The position numbers were made by a program, and so were the translations under genes. From Caulobacter sp. BK020 (GTDB lineage Bacteria > Pseudomonadota > Alphaproteobacteria > Caulobacterales > Caulobacteraceae): DNA of 64,000 nt. Below, in pieces: positions 35,000 through 43,646 of this stretch. The DNA is taken from assembly GCF_004342605.1 (NCBI RefSeq), contig NZ_SLZL01000023.1:1-64000 (forward strand), read 5' to 3'. The first letter of the stretch is position 1; each line of letters opens with the position of its first letter. The notes beneath the pieces are model-generated. The model was given only the letters and a program-made list of their open reading frames with translations. It searched no databases and was not told the DNA's origin.

Positions 35000-37813
35000 C
35001 TAGAACCGGGCGGCGACGCGGGCGTAGTAGAAGCCGCCGCTGATCCCGTACGGAGAGTACTGATTGTAGTAGGCGAAGGCGGGCGTGCCGCGATTGGCGG
35101 CGCGAACGCTGTCCGGATAGGCGTCCAGCAGGTTGTTGGCGCCCACGCTGACCGTGATGTTGTCGGTCGCCGCGTAGCTGAGGTCGAGATCGACGATCAG
35201 CTTGGGGCTGACGGTCTCGTCGTTGGTCGCCAGGGGCGTGCGCTGGATCACCTCGCCATAGCGGGTCAGGCGCAGGTTGGTGTCGAACTTTCCCAGCGTC
35301 CAGTCGGCGCCCAGGATGTACTTGTCCTTGGGCGTGCCGACGGTCAGGTCGCCGATCTTGACGCGATCGATGTAGACGATCCCGGCCGCCGCCAGGGCCG
35401 CCGGCGGCTGCACCACCCGGGTGAATTCGTTCTTGGTGTGGTTGGCCGAGAAGGTCCAGCGTACGGATCCGAGGTCGCCGAAGTCGGTGCGGTAGTCGAC
35501 CACGAAGTCGACGCCGCGCGTCTTCGTGTCGGCGAAGTTGCCGTAGTAGAAGGCCGCCTGCTGCGGGTTCAGCCCTTGGCTGGCCAGGGCGTTGCTGACG
35601 GCCGCGTTCGGGCCCAGCGTGCCGCTCTGCAGGATTCGGTTGTCGATCTTGATCTGGTAGACATCCAGCGTGACGTTCATTCGCGAGATCGGCTGGGCGA
35701 CTAGGCCGACCGAATAGTTGACCGACTTCTCCGGACGCAGCGGCTTGGCGCCCAGGGCGATCGCGGCCGGATTGTCCGGCGGCAGCAGTTGCACCGGATA
35801 GAGTTGGGTCGTCGTGGCCGGCGGTACGATCACGCCGATGGTGCTGGACGAGGCGTAGTGCTGCTGCTGAAGCGACGGGGCCCGGAAGCCCGTGCTGGCC
35901 GTCCCCCGGATCGCCAGTCGGGGCAGGATCGCGTAGCGGCTGGACAGCTTGAAGGTCTTGGCGTTCCCGAAGTCGGAATAGTGCTCAAAACGGCCTGCCA
36001 GGGCGAACTCGAGCTTGTCGGTGACCTTCTGCTCGACGTTCAGATAGGCCGAAATGTTGTCGCGCGAGAACGACCCGGCCGAAAATGGCGGGAAGCCCGT
36101 CACGCCTTGCGAGCCGCCCGCGAAGACGACGCCGGCCTGCGGGCTGCCGGCCGGCGCGACATAGCCGCCATTGACATAGGAGGCCGGCTCGCCCGCGACG
36201 ATCTCGAACTTGTCGTCGCGATATTCGGCGCCCAGGGCCACGAACAGCGGCTGGGCGAAGACGCCGGTGTCGACCTCGCGCGTCAGGTCCAGGTTGCTGG
36301 TCCACTCCTGAAACTTCAGCGCGCCGATATAGAAATAGGTCGGGCTGGCCGGGCCCAGCGAGGCGTTCAGCGAGTTCTCGTAATAGTCGACGTCGTCGCG
36401 GCTGAAGGTCGTGGACAGATCCCAGTCGAAGCCCAGCAGGCCAGCCCCCTTTGCGCCAAGGGCGACCTGGAAGTCGCGGTCCTTGAGGAACAGGCGCGGC
36501 GTATAGCCGTCGGGATTGATGGCCGTGATGTTGTTGGCGGCGTTCGGGTTGCGGAAGGTCAACCAAGCGGCGGTGTTACGGCTGGAGAAGGTGCCGAACG
36601 AATAGAGGTCGATGTCGTCGCTGATCGGCGAGCCGGCGCTGTAGCCCAGCGAGAACAGTTGCACCTGCGGCGAGCCGGGATGGCTGGTGTGGCGATTGGC
36701 GGTGGCCTCGCGCGGATCCGGCGTCGCGCCGGCCGTCCCCACGCGCACGGGGCGGCCCAGGGCGTTCAGGGGGAAGTACATCTGGGTGGTGTTCAGCGTC
36801 TTGTCGCCCCGGTCCGTCGGGTCGGTGAGACGCACGTCGGCGGTCAGGTTCAGATAGCCGGCCTCGCCCAGCTTCAGGCCGATATTGCCCGAGACTTGGC
36901 CCGTCTCGCCGTCGCCCTCGGCCGTCTTGCCGTAAAGCGCCGTCATCGAGCCGCCTTCGGGACTCTTCTTCAGGATGACGTTGATCACCCCGGCCAAGGC
37001 GTCGGAACCGTACTGGGCGGAGGCGCCGTCGCGCAGCACCTCGATTCGCTCGATCGCGGCCGAGGGGATCAGGTCCAGGTCCGGCGGCGACTGGCCGTTC
37101 TGGGTGGTGCCGTTGACGAACAGGATGGCGGTGTTGTGCCGGCGCTTGCCGTTGACCAGCACCAGGGTCTGGTCGGCCGACAGCCCGCGCAAGGACACCG
37201 TCTTGATCGCGAAGCTGGCGCCCGCGCCGCTGTTGGAGGTGTTGGCCGACGGCACCAGGGTCGAGATCAGGTCGCGCGTCGACTGCTTGCCGCTCTTGGT
37301 CAGCTCTGCCGACGAGATGACGTCGATCGGCGCCATGCTCTCGGTCACCGTGCGGGAGGTCGAGCGGGTGCCGGTGACGATCACCGCCTCGATGATGCTG
37401 GGTTCTTCTGGCTTGGGTGGGGGAACGGGTTCGGCGGCGGGCGGCGAAACCGCGCCAGCGGCGCCCGACCAGCCCGTCCGGATCAGGCCGGTGCGCGGCG
37501 GCGCCAGGACGATCGTCTTGCCGTCGTTGGAGACCACCGCCAGCCCGGTGCCGGACAGAAGTTGCTCCAGCGCGCGGTCGACCGGCCAGGCGCCCTTCAC
37601 GGGCGCGGTGCGCTTGCCTTCGGCGGCCTCGGACTGGACCAGGATCTGCACGCCAGCCTGACGCGCGAACTGGCGGATGCCCGCCGCCGCCGGTTGGGCG
37701 TCGATCCGGAACGGCATGGCCTGGGCCAGGGCGGCGCCGGCGCTCAGCGCCCAGATGGCCGAGGCCGCACAGAGCAGCCGCCGCCTGGCGGAACGGTTCG
37801 TCCAGTCACCCAT
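35000..37813 (-). CDS. TonB-dependent receptor with N-terminal signalling (STN) domain
   Basis: This 937-residue receptor has a signal peptide (AASAIWALSAGAALAQ), then a secretin/TonB N-terminal domain (about residues 40-110; FRIDAQPAAAGIRQFARQAG). That domain in FecA-type transducers talks to a FecR anti-sigma factor. A plug with GLSADQTLVLVNGKRRHN and SDALAGVINVILKK and a large barrel ending YARVAARF follow. The plug type is that of large TonB-dependent receptors for oligomeric substrates. The ATG at 37813 has GGGGGA 7 bases upstream; the longer frame to 38041 is unlikely. fecR and the sigma-factor gene lie upstream on the same strand. Confidence 0.92.
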   Translation of the reverse strand: MGDWTNRSARRRLLCAASAIWALSAGAALAQAMPFRIDAQPAAAGIRQFARQAGVQILVQSEAAEGKRTAPVKGAWPVDRALEQLLSGTGLAVVSNDGKTIVLAPPRTGLIRTGWSGAAGAVSPPAAEPVPPPKPEEPSIIEAVIVTGTRSTSRTVTESMAPIDVISSAELTKSGKQSTRDLISTLVPSANTSNSGAGASFAIKTVSLRGLSADQTLVLVNGKRRHNTAILFVNGTTQNGQSPPDLDLIPSAAIERIEVLRDGASAQYGSDALAGVINVILKKSPEGGSMTALYGKTAEGDGETGQVSGNIGLKLGEAGYLNLTADVRLTDPTDRGDKTLNTTQMYFPLNALGRPVRVGTAGATPDPREATANRHTSHPGSPQVQLFSLGYSAGSPISDDIDLYSFGTFSSRNTAAWLTFRNPNAANNITAINPDGYTPRLFLKDRDFQVALGAKGAGLLGFDWDLSTTFSRDDVDYYENSLNASLGPASPTYFYIGALKFQEWTSNLDLTREVDTGVFAQPLFVALGAEYRDDKFEIVAGEPASYVNGGYVAPAGSPQAGVVFAGGSQGVTGFPPFSAGSFSRDNISAYLNVEQKVTDKLEFALAGRFEHYSDFGNAKTFKLSSRYAILPRLAIRGTASTGFRAPSLQQQHYASSSTIGVIVPPATTTQLYPVQLLPPDNPAAIALGAKPLRPEKSVNYSVGLVAQPISRMNVTLDVYQIKIDNRILQSGTLGPNAAVSNALASQGLNPQQAAFYYGNFADTKTRGVDFVVDYRTDFGDLGSVRWTFSANHTKNEFTRVVQPPAALAAAGIVYIDRVKIGDLTVGTPKDKYILGADWTLGKFDTNLRLTRYGEVIQRTPLATNDETVSPKLIVDLDLSYAATDNITVSVGANNLLDAYPDSVRAANRGTPAFAYYNQYSPYGISGGFYYARVAARF

Positions 37814-38190
37814 CGACAATCCCCCATCGTTCCGAGGTCCGCCATGCGCGGCCTCCTGACAGGACGAGGGATCGGACGCAGATTTCCGGTGGGCGTTCAC
37901 GCGATTGGTTCGATCACGGTCCAACTCGCCCGCTTTCGCGCCAGCTTCGGCCCTGGGCGCCCGTTTCGCATGCGTGCCGACAACGCCGCCCCCCGGCGCG
38001 GAAGTCTTGCTCCCGACGCCTTCTCCGCCTTGAATTTTCATGGATGCTCCGCCGCAAAGATCGGGGGAGAGTAGGACAACAGAACTCGTCTACACCGAGT
38101 CAGTATGCTTGCGGATATCCACAGGTTTACTCATATCGCCACATAGAATAGGCGACATTCCATTCAGTGATATAGAAAGCAGAAGTACGA
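37814..38190 (-). promoter_or_regulatory. Gap upstream of the STN receptor, probably holding its ECF-sigma promoter
   Basis: These 377 bases lie between the end of fecR and the receptor start. The part at 38080-38185 is markedly AT-rich for this genome and is the likely promoter region. I could not identify a specific ECF consensus. No gene with a recognisable product is present. Confidence 0.35.
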
Positions 38191-39159
38191 TCAGGAAGTA
38201 CGGCCGCGACTGATCCGGATGGAACCCGCGTCATCATTGACGACCGCGCCGAGTGTGGCCGCGACCGCGGCGGCGAAACTCTCTGGCTCGTTGGTCTGGA
38301 ACAGGCCAACGAAGCGTTCCCGCGCCAGGACCGGATCCTCGATCACGATTTGACGGTTGTTGTAGCGGTTGAACAGCCGCGCGGCCTGTTCGAGATTTTC
38401 ACCATCCAGGGCGATCTCGCCGTTGCGCCAGGCCAGGCTGCGCTCGATCTCGGACGGCGACTCCGCCACGGTCGGCGACACGGCGCTGGCCAGGACGATG
38501 CGACTGCCCGCCGACAGCTGCCGGCGAGGGGCCGGGTCGCCTTCGATCCAGGCCTCGACCACGCCCTCGGTGACCATCACATCGACGCCGGCGGCCGCCT
38601 CGTCGCCGCGTCGTACGGAGAAAGCGGTGCCTACGGCCCGAACCCGCACGGTCCCGGCCGCCACGATGAACGGGCGCTCGGGGTCCTTGGCGACCTGGAA
38701 CCAGGCTTCGCCCTCGCGAAGCACGATCCGGCGCGACCTTGGCCTCATGGCCACATCCAGCGCGGTCTTGGTGTTGATGGCCACCAGGGACCCATCGGCC
38801 AGCGGCACCCGCCGAATCTCGCCCAGGCGCGTATCCAGCCGTTGCGGCCGCGCGGCCCACAGGCCGACGCCGCCTATCAACGCAGCGGCTATTCCCCCCG
38901 CCCCGGCGATCAGGGCGCGGCGGTTCGGCCGACCGGCGACGGCCTCGACCGATGGCGCCGCGCCAGCCAGGGCCCGACCGCGATCCAGGAAACTGATCGC
39001 CGCCTGGGCGCGCAGCAGCGCGCCGGCCCGGCGCGCGTCGCCATCCAGCCAGGCCAGCAGTTCGGGATCCCGCTCCACGTCCAGGCCACGCGCATCGACA
39101 CGGACGGCCCAGTCGGCCGCCTCGTCGTCAATCTCGCTTGCGGACCGGGTGGAGCTCAT
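38191..39159 (-). CDS. FecR-family anti-sigma factor
   Basis: This 322-residue anti-sigma regulator has an N-terminal DUF4880-type helical region (DDEAADWAVRVDARGLD ... ELLAWLDGDARR), one membrane segment near residues 82-104 (IAGAGGIAAALIGGVGLWAA), and a periplasmic FecR domain (RRVPLADGSLVAINTKTAL, VRAVGTAFSVRRG). It would hold the ECF sigma factor until the STN domain of the receptor signals ligand binding. It overlaps the sigma gene by 32 bases. Confidence 0.92.
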   Translation of the reverse strand: MSSTRSASEIDDEAADWAVRVDARGLDVERDPELLAWLDGDARRAGALLRAQAAISFLDRGRALAGAAPSVEAVAGRPNRRALIAGAGGIAAALIGGVGLWAARPQRLDTRLGEIRRVPLADGSLVAINTKTALDVAMRPRSRRIVLREGEAWFQVAKDPERPFIVAAGTVRVRAVGTAFSVRRGDEAAAGVDVMVTEGVVEAWIEGDPAPRRQLSAGSRIVLASAVSPTVAESPSEIERSLAWRNGEIALDGENLEQAARLFNRYNNRQIVIEDPVLARERFVGLFQTNEPESFAAAVAATLGAVVNDDAGSIRISRGRTS

Positions 39160-39709
39160 GAGCCTTGCCGCCTGCCGGATGATCTTGTGCGTCCGTTTCC
39201 GATAAGGCCCGCAGGATTAAACGCAAGCCCCGCGCCGACTGCATCTCCACGACATTTTCCGTCACCCCCAGGCGCAGGGCGGTCTCCCGCTGGGAAAGAC
39301 CGTGGATCCGGCGAAGGGTGAAGATCCGCCGACATCGCTCGGGTAGCTCCTCTATCAACCGCCGTATCCGGCCCAGTTCGCGACGGCCCGCGACCACGCG
39401 TTCCGGAGACGGCTCATCATCTACGACGTTCAGGGCGTCGATTTCCGTGACGCAGTCGATGCGAATGATGCGCGCGCGGCGAATTTTCTCGATCGCGATG
39501 TTGCGCGCGGTCCGGAAGAAGTAGGCGCGACCGCTGGCGATGTGGGCGACGCTGTCCAGAGCGGCCAGGCGGCAATAGGTCTCCTGGACCACGTCGTCGA
39601 TGTCGGCCGCGGCGCTGCCGGAGCGGCGCAGCCACGCGCGCACGTCGGCTTCGTGCGGAAGGATCTGGCCGCCGACGAAGGCGACGATTTCAGCGCGACT
39701 CTGTTTCAA
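39128..39709 (-). CDS. FecI-type ECF RNA polymerase sigma factor
   Basis: This sigma factor of about 193 residues has region 2 (DIDDVVQETYCRLAAL, GRAYFFRTARNIAIEKIRR) and region 4 (LIEELPERCRRIFTLRRIHG, LSQRETALRLGVTENVVEMQ). It should direct transcription of the downstream receptor operon. There is no ATG. TTG 39709, preceded by GAGGG, gives a normal length and I prefer it; GTG 39829 would add 40 residues with no domain. It forms a FecI-FecR-FecA type module with the next two genes. Confidence 0.88.
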   Translation of the reverse strand: MKQSRAEIVAFVGGQILPHEADVRAWLRRSGSAAADIDDVVQETYCRLAALDSVAHIASGRAYFFRTARNIAIEKIRRARIIRIDCVTEIDALNVVDDEPSPERVVAGRRELGRIRRLIEELPERCRRIFTLRRIHGLSQRETALRLGVTENVVEMQSARGLRLILRALSETDAQDHPAGGKAHELHPVRKRD

Positions 39710-40009
39710 CGGGCCCTCGACAGCGACAAACCCCGGCGACGAGAAAGGTTCGAAGCTCTTCCCTCCCCGGGCAACACGCCCCACGAGAAATATCGGTCGA
39801 TCGCCGGCCGACGCTGAGCCACGAAGCACAGCCGCGCCCCTAGCGCCTAGGTTCTGCGCCCCGGCAACGCAGCGCCCTCAGCGGCAAGCTTGTCGTCGAA
39901 CAGTGGGCCTGGGGAACGCGCGGCTTAAAGATAGCTGGACCTTGAAGACGCTTGCATCGCGGACCCCGCGCTCCGCCGATCGCTAGGCCGGAGCCGTCCA
40001 GAGCTGCCC
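39710..40009. other. Gap between the sigma-factor gene and the deaminase gene
   Basis: About 300 bases upstream of the sigma gene. It contains a short dyad CCTAG-CGC-CTAGG (39839-39851) and no convincing gene. It presumably carries the sigma-gene promoter and the end of the purine operon transcript. Confidence 0.3.
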
Positions 40010-41140
40010 TCACCGGGGAAAGGCCGCCGGTTCAGGCCAGGCCGTGGTGGCGACCAGGGCGTCGAATTCGTCTGGCCAGCGTGCGCGCCACTCGGCCTTT
40101 TGGTCATCAGCGGCCCAAGAGCCATCGACGCCGTTCAGCATCATCTCGCGCAGGTCGGCCATGTCGTAGCCCAGATGGCTGTGCATCAGCTCCCAGGCCC
40201 CGCCGGGCGTGACGTTGTGCAGTGTCGGATCATCGGTATTGGGATGCAGCTTCAGACCCAGGCGCGACATCCGCCGGATCGGATGGTCGACGGCCCACCG
40301 CTCGGGTTCCAGCGTGCGCAGATAGTAGGAGTTGGTCGGCACGATCGTGAACACCAGGCCCCGCTCGGCATAGCGCTGCGCCAGATCCGGATTGTCGACT
40401 ATGGTGTAGCCATGGTCGACGCGGTCGACCTTCAGCAGGTCGACAGCCGTCTCGACATTGGTCCAGGGCATGCCGAACTCGCCGGCGTGGGCGGTGGCCT
40501 TCAGGCCGTGGCGCCGCGCCAGGGCGTAGGCTTCGTGGAAGAGCTCGGGCGGGCGGTCGTTCTCGCGATAGTCGATGCCGATGCCCGGCACGGCGGGATC
40601 GCGACACTCCAGCATCAGTTCGACCATCTCCAGCGCACTGGACGCCTCGGCCTCGCGGTCGATGCTGGGGATCAACAGGCCGCTGACGCCAAGGTCCGCC
40701 CGCGCCTCGCGTACACCGGCCAGGATTCCGGCCTGCGCCTCACGATAGGTCAGGCCCCTATCGCGAACGGTGGCGGTCGGGTTCCAGAAGAACTCGGCGT
40801 GGCGTACGCCCTCGGCCGCCGCGTCCTCTAGATACTCGTAGGCGATCCGGCGAAAATCGTCGGGCTCAAGCAGCAGATACCGCTCCAGCGCCCGCAGCAC
40901 GCGCAGCACGCCGATCGGCTTGGAACCCCGCTCGTAAAAGACGGCGATCTCGGCCTCGCTGATCGGCGCGCCACGCCGGCGAACGAGGTCGGCGAAGGTC
41001 TCGCGCCGCACCGAGCCCAGCAGGTGACAATGCAGCTCGACCTTGGGGATCGCGCGAAACACGGCGCGTTGGGCGTCGGTCGTCCGGCGCCCCAGCGTGG
41101 TCGCCGGAACGGCTCCGATGGATTTGGCGATGTCGGTCAT
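40010..41140 (-). CDS. ADA-family deaminase (adenosine or adenine deaminase)
   Basis: This 376-residue cytosolic amidohydrolase of the adenosine/adenine deaminase family binds zinc through HCH in KVELHCHLLGS. Further motifs are TAHAGEFG (catalytic His/Glu region), RVDHGY and PNTDDPTLH. The length is normal. It would deaminate adenosine to inosine or adenine to hypoxanthine. Because an exported nucleoside hydrolase and a purine-base permease precede it, adenine is as likely a substrate as adenosine. Its ATG overlaps the permease stop (ATGA). Confidence 0.85.
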   Translation of the reverse strand: MTDIAKSIGAVPATTLGRRTTDAQRAVFRAIPKVELHCHLLGSVRRETFADLVRRRGAPISEAEIAVFYERGSKPIGVLRVLRALERYLLLEPDDFRRIAYEYLEDAAAEGVRHAEFFWNPTATVRDRGLTYREAQAGILAGVREARADLGVSGLLIPSIDREAEASSALEMVELMLECRDPAVPGIGIDYRENDRPPELFHEAYALARRHGLKATAHAGEFGMPWTNVETAVDLLKVDRVDHGYTIVDNPDLAQRYAERGLVFTIVPTNSYYLRTLEPERWAVDHPIRRMSRLGLKLHPNTDDPTLHNVTPGGAWELMHSHLGYDMADLREMMLNGVDGSWAADDQKAEWRARWPDEFDALVATTAWPEPAAFPR

Positions 41141-42462
41141 CAGTGCGTGGCGGCCGTGTAGAAGTAGTATCCGAGCGGAACGGCCAGGATCAGAAGTCCG
41201 ATCGGGATCTCGCGCGCCTTGCCGGCCAGCACCTGGACGATCACGTGGACCAGCAGGCCGCCGGCGATGCCCGTGCCGAAGCTGTTGGAGATTAAGGTCA
41301 GCAGCACCATGGCGATGGCTGGGAACAGGTCGGTCACGGCTTCGCTGCGCAGGTGGCGGATGGTGCCAAGCATCGAGACGCCGATCAGGATCAGCGCCGG
41401 CGCCGTGGCCTGTTTCGGAATGGCCATGGCCAGCGGCAGCAGGCACAGCGCGCCCAGGAAAAGCGCCGCGGCGGTGACGGGCGTCAGGCCCGTACGGCCG
41501 CCTGCCTCGACCCCGGCGGCCGACTCCACCAGGGCGGTGCCGGCCGGGATGCCGATCAGCGGCCCCAGGGCCGCGGCGAACGAGTCGACCAGGAACGGCC
41601 GCTCGATGCCCGGCAGGTTCCCCTCCCCGTCCGTTAGGCCCGCCTTGGCGCCGATGGCCAGGGTGGTGCCCAGGGTCGAGAAGAACTCGGCGGCGAAGAA
41701 GGCGAAGACGTAGGGCAGCGCGGCGATCGTGAGGGCCGACATCATGTCGACCTTCAGCGCCACCGGCGTCAGGACGTGCGGTGCGGAGAAGACCGCATCG
41801 GGCAGCTTGGTCAGGCCAAGGGGAACGCCCGCCAGGGCGGCGGCGGCGATGCCGGCCAACACCGCGCCAGGGATCTTGCGCGCCTGCAGGGCCAGGGCGA
41901 CGGCCAAGCCGATCAGAGCCACCACAGGGCCGGGTTGGGAGAAGTCGCCCAGCTTCAGGGCCATGGTCTTGACGTTGACCGCCACCATGCCAGCGTCGCG
42001 GCAGCCTAGCATGGCGATGAACAGGCCAATCGAGGCCCCCAGCCCCAGCTTGATCTGCGGCGGGATCATCTTGACCACCAGCTCGCGCGCGCCGGTCAGG
42101 GTCAGGACCATGAACAGCAGGCCCGACGTCATGGCGATGGCCAGGCCGGTGGCGAGCGGCACGTGCTCGTTATGCGCTAGGGTCACACCCAGGATCACCG
42201 AGCCGCCGATGCCGGGCCCGACGATGAACGGCAGGTTGGCGTAGAGGCCCATGGCGATGCTGCCCAGAGCCATGACCAGGATCGCGGCGGTGGTCGCGGC
42301 GCCGCGATCCATGCCGCCGGTCGACAGGAGCGACGGGATGACCACGATCAGGTAGGCCGCCGCCAGGAAGCTGGTCAGGCCGGCCATCATCTCGCGGCCG
42401 GCCGTGGTCCCCCGCGCAGTCAGGGCGAAGCGACGGTCGAGGATAGCGTGGACGTGGCTCAT
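41140..42462 (-). CDS. NCS2/AzgA-type purine permease
   Basis: This 440-residue inner-membrane permease has about 12-14 hydrophobic segments. AzgA/GhxP-like family marks are TAGREMMAGLTSFLAAAYL near the start, YANLPFIVGPGIGGS, the AALGPLIGIPAGTALVESAAG motif and EAGGRTGLTPVT. Such carriers import adenine, guanine or hypoxanthine. It overlaps the nucleoside-hydrolase gene upstream and the deaminase gene downstream by 4 bases each, so the three are translationally coupled. Confidence 0.88.
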   Translation of the reverse strand: MSHVHAILDRRFALTARGTTAGREMMAGLTSFLAAAYLIVVIPSLLSTGGMDRGAATTAAILVMALGSIAMGLYANLPFIVGPGIGGSVILGVTLAHNEHVPLATGLAIAMTSGLLFMVLTLTGARELVVKMIPPQIKLGLGASIGLFIAMLGCRDAGMVAVNVKTMALKLGDFSQPGPVVALIGLAVALALQARKIPGAVLAGIAAAALAGVPLGLTKLPDAVFSAPHVLTPVALKVDMMSALTIAALPYVFAFFAAEFFSTLGTTLAIGAKAGLTDGEGNLPGIERPFLVDSFAAALGPLIGIPAGTALVESAAGVEAGGRTGLTPVTAAALFLGALCLLPLAMAIPKQATAPALILIGVSMLGTIRHLRSEAVTDLFPAIAMVLLTLISNSFGTGIAGGLLVHVIVQVLAGKAREIPIGLLILAVPLGYYFYTAATH

Positions 42463-43592
42463 TCGGAGGCCTGGGCGACGAAGGTTTCGACAAAGCGGGG
42501 CACATCGATCGCTCGCACAATATGGACCTCGCGCTCGCCGGTGTTGGGCGCCATGTCCGCCTTCCAGACCACCGGCTGGCCGTACGACGGCCCGGCGAAG
42601 GTGTCGACGTCCATGCGCGCCACCAGCTCCTCCGTGACCAGCGAGCGGTCGATGGCGACGGAGACGGTGATCTCGTCCCACAGCGGCTGGCCGATACGGG
42701 CGTAGGTCTTGACGTAGGTCGCCACCGGCGTGCCGGCTGCGCCGATGCGATCGACCACCTCTTGCGTCGCCCTGGCGGCGGCGGTGACATTGCCCATCAC
42801 CGTGATCTTCCTCCACGGGGCGGTCAGCACGATGTGCGCGGCTTCGGGGTCGAAGATGAAGTTGAAGTCGGTGGCGTAGTCGGTGTTGCCGGTGACCCGC
42901 GCCACGGCGGTGTCCAGCTTGCCAGGCTCGATGACGATCTCCTTGGCCAGACCCGCGATGTCCGGCGCGATGCGCAGGGCCAGGGCGATATTGGTCAGCG
43001 GGCCGGCGCTGACCACCGTCACCTCCCCCGGATGGGCGCGGACGTTGCGGATCAGGGCGTGCACGGCGTCCTCGTCGGACGCCTCGAGGGTTGGCGCGCC
43101 CTCCGGCATCGGCGGGATCAGGTCGGGATCCTGCGGATGATAGGTGCGTCCCGGACGGGGCGTGCTCCAGGCGCCCTTGAACGGCACCTTGCCATAGCGC
43201 GCCTCCCAGTTGGCCATCTCAGCCTGGGTGCGGATCAGCGGCATCTGCGCGCCCAGATGGACAGGCGCGCCGGGGCGCTTGGCGATCTCGAGGAAGCGCA
43301 GGGCGTGGGCGGCCTCTTCCTTCAGCCACGCGTCGCCGGTGACGACGCCGATCCCCAGCAGCTTGACCCGGTCGTCGCGCAGCAGCGGGATCAGCGACTG
43401 GATGTTGCTCTGGCCGGGGCCCAGGAAGTCGTTGTCGAAGAAGATTGCGACCTTGCCCTTCGGGATGACGTCCTTTGGGGGCGGCGAGGTCGTCTGGGCG
43501 AATGCGCCGCCCGCGAGCGACAGGCTCGCGAGCAGCGCCGCCAGGCCAAGGGCTGCGGTGCGCAAACAAGGGGGGAAGCGACAGGGCAGCAT
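42459..43592 (-). CDS. Exported nucleoside hydrolase
   Basis: This 377-residue IU-nucleoside-hydrolase-like enzyme has a clear Sec signal (ALGLAALLASLSLAGGAFAQ), so it should cut ribonucleosides to base and ribose in the periplasm. Family marks are the N-terminal metal loop (FDNDFLGPGQSN), SAGPLTNIALALR, DFNFIFDPEAAHIVL and WDEITVSVAID. The usual D-x-D-x-x-x-D-D calcium loop is altered to DNDFLGPGQSN, as in a divergent exported subgroup. It lies 54 bases after the TonB receptor gene. Confidence 0.87.
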   Translation of the reverse strand: MLPCRFPPCLRTAALGLAALLASLSLAGGAFAQTTSPPPKDVIPKGKVAIFFDNDFLGPGQSNIQSLIPLLRDDRVKLLGIGVVTGDAWLKEEAAHALRFLEIAKRPGAPVHLGAQMPLIRTQAEMANWEARYGKVPFKGAWSTPRPGRTYHPQDPDLIPPMPEGAPTLEASDEDAVHALIRNVRAHPGEVTVVSAGPLTNIALALRIAPDIAGLAKEIVIEPGKLDTAVARVTGNTDYATDFNFIFDPEAAHIVLTAPWRKITVMGNVTAAARATQEVVDRIGAAGTPVATYVKTYARIGQPLWDEITVSVAIDRSLVTEELVARMDVDTFAGPSYGQPVVWKADMAPNTGEREVHIVRAIDVPRFVETFVAQASE

Positions 43593-43646
43593 GGAAGGAT
43601 TCCTTGGCCTGGACGCGGGAGGACCTACGCCCCTCCCTCGTCTGGA

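Noticed and set aside
35789..38074. 761-codon plus-strand frame
   Set aside because: Antisense to the STN-type receptor; no domain visible and composition of a shadow frame.
30202..39709. Possible lasso-peptide uptake or degradation locus
   Set aside because: The FecI/FecR/receptor plus propeller-protein layout recalls such loci. But the enzyme is an amidohydrolase fusion rather than the prolyl-oligopeptidase-type isopeptidase, and no precursor, B or C biosynthetic genes are seen.
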